DNA of 64,000 bases from Hyphomicrobiales bacterium (GTDB lineage Bacteria > Pseudomonadota > Alphaproteobacteria > Rhizobiales > Xanthobacteraceae). Position 1 is the stretch's first letter. Every line of letters begins with the position of its first letter. The notes below the pieces were generated by a model. The model did not search any database. It was not told the origin of the DNA and saw nothing but the letters and a program-made list of their open reading frames with translations. The stretch spans positions 1-64,000 of the forward strand of contig JAFKKG010000027.1 of the NCBI GenBank assembly GCA_017305715.1. The letters run 5' to 3'. Made by a program: the position numbers and the translations under genes. Of this stretch, positions 60,791 to 64,000 are shown one piece after another.

Positions 60791-62293
60791 ATGGCCCTGA
60801 CTGATTCGAACGTCCTCAAGCTCGCCCCCGACGCGGGAACTCCGACCTATCGGAGTGCGCCGCACAATATCGAAGCCGAACAGAGCCTGCTGGGCGCGAT
60901 CCTGGTCAATAATGACGCGTTCTACCGGGTTTCGGATTTCCTCGAGCCAAAGCACTTCTTCGAACCGATCCATCAGGCGATTTACGAGACCGCAGGCAGC
61001 CTGATCCGGATGGGAAAGGTCGCGACCCCCGTCACCTTGAAAACCTTCCTGCCCGCCGAGACCGATATCGGCGGCATGACGGTCGGCCAATACCTCGCGC
61101 GCGTGGCAGCCGAGGCCACCACCATCATCAACGCGCAGGATTACGGCCGGACCATCTACGACATGGCGCTTCGCCGCGACCTGATCCGGATCGGCGAGGA
61201 CATGGTCAACGTCGCGTTCGACGCACCGGTGGATTTTGCGCCGCGCGCGCAGATCGAGGATGCCGAACGCCAGCTCTATGAACTGGCGGAGTCCGGCCGC
61301 TACGACGGCGGCTTCCAGCGCTTCGCGCAGGCGATGAAGACCGCGCTCGACATGGCCGCCAACGCCTATCAGCGCGACGGAAAACTGTCCGGCATCTCCA
61401 CCGGCCTGCGCGATCTCGACTCGAAGATGGGCGGCCTGCAGCGGTCCGACTTGATCATCGTCGCTGGACGCCCCGGCATGGGCAAGACCGCGCTTGCGAC
61501 CAACATCGCCTACAACATCGCCGAAGCGCACCAGTCGGAAGTTCAGGCCGACGGCACCATGAAATCGGTCAATGGCGGCGTGGTCGGTTTCTTCTCCTGC
61601 GAAATGTCCGCCGAGCAGCTCGCCACGCGTATTCTGGCCGAGCAAACCGGCATTGCATCCAGCATGATCCGCCGCGGCGGCATCAAGCAGGACGAGTTCG
61701 ACAAGATCCGCGACTATACGATCAAGCTCGAGCATCTGCCGTTGTATGTCGACGAAACCGGCGGCCTTTCGATTTCGCAATTGACGGCGCGCGCGCGGCG
61801 GCTGAAGCGGCAGAAGGGCCTCGACGTGATCGTGGTCGACTACATCCAGCTGCTGCAGGGCTCGGGCAAGCGCGGCAACGACAACCGCGTGCAGGAAGTC
61901 ACCGAGATCACCACCAGCCTGAAAGCGCTCGCCAAGGAGCTCAATATTCCCGTGATCGCGCTGTCGCAGCTGTCGCGTCAGGTCGAAAGCCGCGACGACA
62001 AGCACCCGCAACTGGCGGACTTGCGCGAATCCGGCTCGATCGAACAGGACGCCGACGTCGTGATCTTCGTGTACCGCGAGGAATATTACCTGCAGAACAA
62101 GGAACCCAAGATCGGTACCCCCGAGCACGAGAAGTGGAAGCTCGACATGGAGCTCGCCCACGGCAAGGCCGAGGTCATCATCGCCAAGCAGCGCCACGGG
62201 CCGACGGGTACGGTCCAGTTGCAGTTCGAAGGACAATTCACGCGGTTCAGCGACTACGCCGAAGGGGATAACCTGCCCTACCGCGCGCCGTAG
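60791..62293 (+). CDS. dnaB: replicative DNA helicase DnaB
   Basis: The 500-residue hexameric helicase unwinds DNA at the replication fork. N-terminal domain: RSAPHNIEAEQSLLGAILVN. C-terminal RecA-like domain: Walker A VAGRPGMGKTALATNIA, VVDYIQLLQGSGKRG (Walker B) and LSQLSRQVESRDDKHPQLAD. Slightly longer than E. coli DnaB, with an insert around residues 240-260 (HQSEVQADGTMKSVNGGVVG) common in rhizobia. Confidence 0.97.
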   Translation: MALTDSNVLKLAPDAGTPTYRSAPHNIEAEQSLLGAILVNNDAFYRVSDFLEPKHFFEPIHQAIYETAGSLIRMGKVATPVTLKTFLPAETDIGGMTVGQYLARVAAEATTIINAQDYGRTIYDMALRRDLIRIGEDMVNVAFDAPVDFAPRAQIEDAERQLYELAESGRYDGGFQRFAQAMKTALDMAANAYQRDGKLSGISTGLRDLDSKMGGLQRSDLIIVAGRPGMGKTALATNIAYNIAEAHQSEVQADGTMKSVNGGVVGFFSCEMSAEQLATRILAEQTGIASSMIRRGGIKQDEFDKIRDYTIKLEHLPLYVDETGGLSISQLTARARRLKRQKGLDVIVVDYIQLLQGSGKRGNDNRVQEVTEITTSLKALAKELNIPVIALSQLSRQVESRDDKHPQLADLRESGSIEQDADVVIFVYREEYYLQNKEPKIGTPEHEKWKLDMELAHGKAEVIIAKQRHGPTGTVQLQFEGQFTRFSDYAEGDNLPYRAP

Positions 62294-62357
62294 AAATCGC
62301 AACTGCAACCGGCCTCAGCGCGGTTGAACCACGGCGCCCGCGCGCGTAAAATGCGGC

Positions 62358-63659
62358 ATGAACATCGCATCCGCACCCAAATCCATCCCGGCCAGCACCC
62401 CGCTCTCGCCCGAGGCGAACCAGGCGGCCGCGCTGGCCAGCGCGACCGGCGTCCTCACCGTCGATCTCGACGCCATCGTCGCCAACTGGCGCAAGCTGGA
62501 AAAGACGGCGGTGCCGGCCGAATGCGCCGGCGTGGTGAAGGCGGATGCCTATGGCTGCGGCGCCGATCAGGTCGCACGGGCGCTGGCCAATGCCGGCTGC
62601 AAGACTTTCTTCGTTGCAACCCTCGATGAAGCCCGCGTGGTCCGCGCGGCCGTGCCGGCGGCCGCGATCTATACGCTCGACGGCTTCTTCCAGAACACCG
62701 GCGACGCCTACGCCAAGATCGACTGCAAGCCGGTGATCGGCGATCTCAACGAACTCGCCGAATGGGATGTGTTCTGCCGCCGCTCCGGCTGGTCCGGCGG
62801 TGCGGCCATCCACATCGACACCGGCATGAACCGGCTCGGCCTCACCGTGACCGAGGCGCATGGCATCATTCCGCGCATCAATGCCGGCGATCACGGCATC
62901 ACGCTGGTCATGAGCCACCTCGCCTCCGCCGAGCTGCTCAACAACCCGCTGAACGCCAGGCAGCTGACGGCCTTTCGCGAAATCGCCAGCCTGTTCTCGG
63001 GCGTGCCGGCGTCGCTGGCGAATTCATCCGGCGTGTTCCTGGGGCCCCAGTTCCAGTTCGAGCTGGTGCGGCCGGGGGCTGCGGTCTACGGCATCAATCC
63101 GACCCCGGAAGCCGACAACCCGATGCAGCCCGTGGTCGAATTGAAGGCGCGCATCGTGCAGATCCGCAATCTCGAAAAGGGCGAGACCGTCGGATATGGC
63201 GGCACCTGGACCGCGCGGCGGCCGACGCGGATCGCGATCGTTTCCGCCGGTTATGCCGACGGCTATTTCCGCGCCGCCAGTTCCAATGACGGCAGCCGCG
63301 GCGCCGAAGTGGTGGTCGCCGGCAAGCGCTGCCCGATCGCCGGCCGCGTCTCGATGGACCTGATGGCGGTCGACATCACCGATCTGGAAAAGAGCGCGGT
63401 GCGCCGCGGCCACATGGTGACGCTGATCGGCGAAGGCATCACGGTGGACGAACTCGCGCACCATTTCGGCACCATCGGCTATGAGGTGCTGACCAGCCTC
63501 GGCAAGCGCTACGCGCGCGTCTACAAGGGTGGCGAGGCAAAGCCCGAGCCGGTCGCGGCAACTGCGCCGCCGGTGCCCGGGCCGCCTGTGCCCCCAGCCG
63601 CAGAACCAGCGCCCGCGGCGACTGATCCGGCCCCAACCCCGCCTCCGCTGCCGACCTGA
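62358..63659 (+). CDS. alr: alanine racemase
   Basis: The 433-residue PLP enzyme converts L- to D-alanine for peptidoglycan. The PLP-lysine segment is VVKADAYGCGADQVARALA; the catalytic Tyr lies in the SAGYADGYFRAASS region; VSMDLMAVDIT is the conserved inner motif. An Ala/Pro-rich tail (about residues 395-433; VPGPPVPPAAEPAPAATDPA) lengthens it compared with most alanine racemases. It lies 64 bp downstream of dnaB. Confidence 0.95.
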   Translation: MNIASAPKSIPASTPLSPEANQAAALASATGVLTVDLDAIVANWRKLEKTAVPAECAGVVKADAYGCGADQVARALANAGCKTFFVATLDEARVVRAAVPAAAIYTLDGFFQNTGDAYAKIDCKPVIGDLNELAEWDVFCRRSGWSGGAAIHIDTGMNRLGLTVTEAHGIIPRINAGDHGITLVMSHLASAELLNNPLNARQLTAFREIASLFSGVPASLANSSGVFLGPQFQFELVRPGAAVYGINPTPEADNPMQPVVELKARIVQIRNLEKGETVGYGGTWTARRPTRIAIVSAGYADGYFRAASSNDGSRGAEVVVAGKRCPIAGRVSMDLMAVDITDLEKSAVRRGHMVTLIGEGITVDELAHHFGTIGYEVLTSLGKRYARVYKGGEAKPEPVAATAPPVPGPPVPPAAEPAPAATDPAPTPPPLPT

Positions 63660-63674
63660 CAATTCCTGTCAGGC

Positions 63675-64000
63675 ATGAAGATCGCGACCTTCAACATCAA
63701 CAATGTGAATCGCCGCCTGCCCAATCTGCTGCGCTGGCTGCGGCAGGCAAAACCCGATGTCGTGGCGTTGCAGGAGTTGAAATCGACCGACGCCGATTTT
63801 CCGGCGGCCGCGATCGAGAAGGCCGGCTACGGCGCGGTGTGGCGCGGCCAGAAGACCTGGAACGGCGTCGCCATCCTGGCGCGCCACACCGAACCGGTGC
63901 TGACACGGACCGCACTGCCCGGCGACACCAAAGATCACGAGGCGCGCTACATCGAGGCCGCCGTCAGCGGCATCATCGTCACCAGCCTCTATCTGCCGAA
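63675..64000 (+). CDS. xth: exodeoxyribonuclease III family (partial, cut by window end)
   Basis: The frame starts ATG 63675 (MKIATFNINNVNRRLPNLLR) and remains open to the window edge, giving 108 codons. NINN-V-N-x-R, DVVALQELK (catalytic Glu) and NGVAIL are endonuclease/exonuclease/phosphatase-family motifs typical of Xth/ExoA, which removes 3' blocking groups and cuts abasic sites. It starts 15 bp after alr. Confidence 0.9.
   Translation, partial: MKIATFNINNVNRRLPNLLRWLRQAKPDVVALQELKSTDADFPAAAIEKAGYGAVWRGQKTWNGVAILARHTEPVLTRTALPGDTKDHEARYIEAAVSGIIVTSLYLP

Noticed and set aside
60632-62308. 558-codon antisense ORF opposite dnaB
   Set aside because: Shadow of dnaB; no domain seen.
1-64000. 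tRNA, rRNA, prophage, transposase or CRISPR-Cas genes
   Set aside because: None recognised on reading both strands; a dedicated tRNA or covariance-model scan was not possible.

Overview
The window looks like core chromosome of a Bradyrhizobium-type alphaproteobacterium (Nitrobacteraceae: Bradyrhizobium, Rhodopseudomonas and relatives). The evidence is the high G+C content, the familiar gene neighbourhoods (divergent purMN / CDP-alcohol phosphotransferase-hdaA-ppk-ppx; lptFG-lptD-surA-pdxA-rsmA; fabD-fabG-acpP-fabF-mltG-yicC-gmk; rpsF-rpsR-DUF2232-rplI; dnaB-alr) and several intergenic repeats that I recognise from that group. All identifications rest on reading the translated sequence and on memory of the families; no search was run.

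Layout. 1-2.6 kb: a repeat-like non-coding stretch, kptA, an orphan HigA-type antitoxin with a remnant of its HigB partner, a membrane-anchored hypothetical and a tiny membrane ORF. 2.8-12.4 kb: rnd, an outer-membrane autotransporter-like protein, purM-purN, and divergently the CDP-alcohol phosphotransferase, hdaA, ppk and ppx. 12.4-13.5 kb: a PEP-CTERM protein gene lying between two copies of the 3' end of ppx. 13.5-19 kb: a catabolic operon with two tandem TRAP binding proteins, dctQ, dctM and an amidohydrolase, divergent from a GntR/FCD regulator. 19-28.1 kb: GNAT, an acyl-CoA-dehydrogenase-fold oxidoreductase, a winged-helix/TPR regulator, TerC, ndk, a small Gly/His/Trp-rich secreted protein, an ABC-F ATPase and a methyltransferase. 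28.1-30.8 kb: a lipoprotein, holC and pepA. 31-39 kb: the LPS export and outer-membrane biogenesis run lptF-lptG-lptD-surA followed by pdxA and rsmA, then a zinc alcohol dehydrogenase. 40-44.6 kb: a secreted caspase-like protein, two further exported or anchored proteins of unknown function, and a PEP-CTERM phytase/esterase-like protein. 44.6-51.4 kb: gmk, yicC, mltG and the fatty-acid synthesis genes. 51.5-53.4 kb: a TetR-desaturase operon with a palindromic operator. 53.4-56.2 kb: ribosomal protein operon with promoter, internal hairpin and terminator. 56.2-64 kb: an unknown protein, a thioesterase, a CxxCH protein with a long low-complexity tail, cyclopropane fatty acid synthase, two tiny ORFs, dnaB, alr and the start of an exonuclease III gene cut by the window edge.

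Most of the window is housekeeping and no obviously new multi-gene defence or mobile system is present. The most unusual observations are: (i) a PEP-CTERM gene bracketed by a 93-bp, about 94% identical direct repeat of the ppx 3' end; (ii) a HigB toxin reduced to its C-terminal tail next to a REP-like palindrome while its antitoxin stays intact; (iii) a perfect 8-3-8 operator in front of the TetR-desaturase pair; (iv) an 11-7-11 perfect inverted repeat upstream of dnaB; (v) a secreted caspase fold linked to DUF4189 beside two exported proteins of unknown function; and (vi) tandem paralogous TRAP binding proteins in one operon. No rRNA, tRNA, CRISPR array or intact insertion sequence was recognised.
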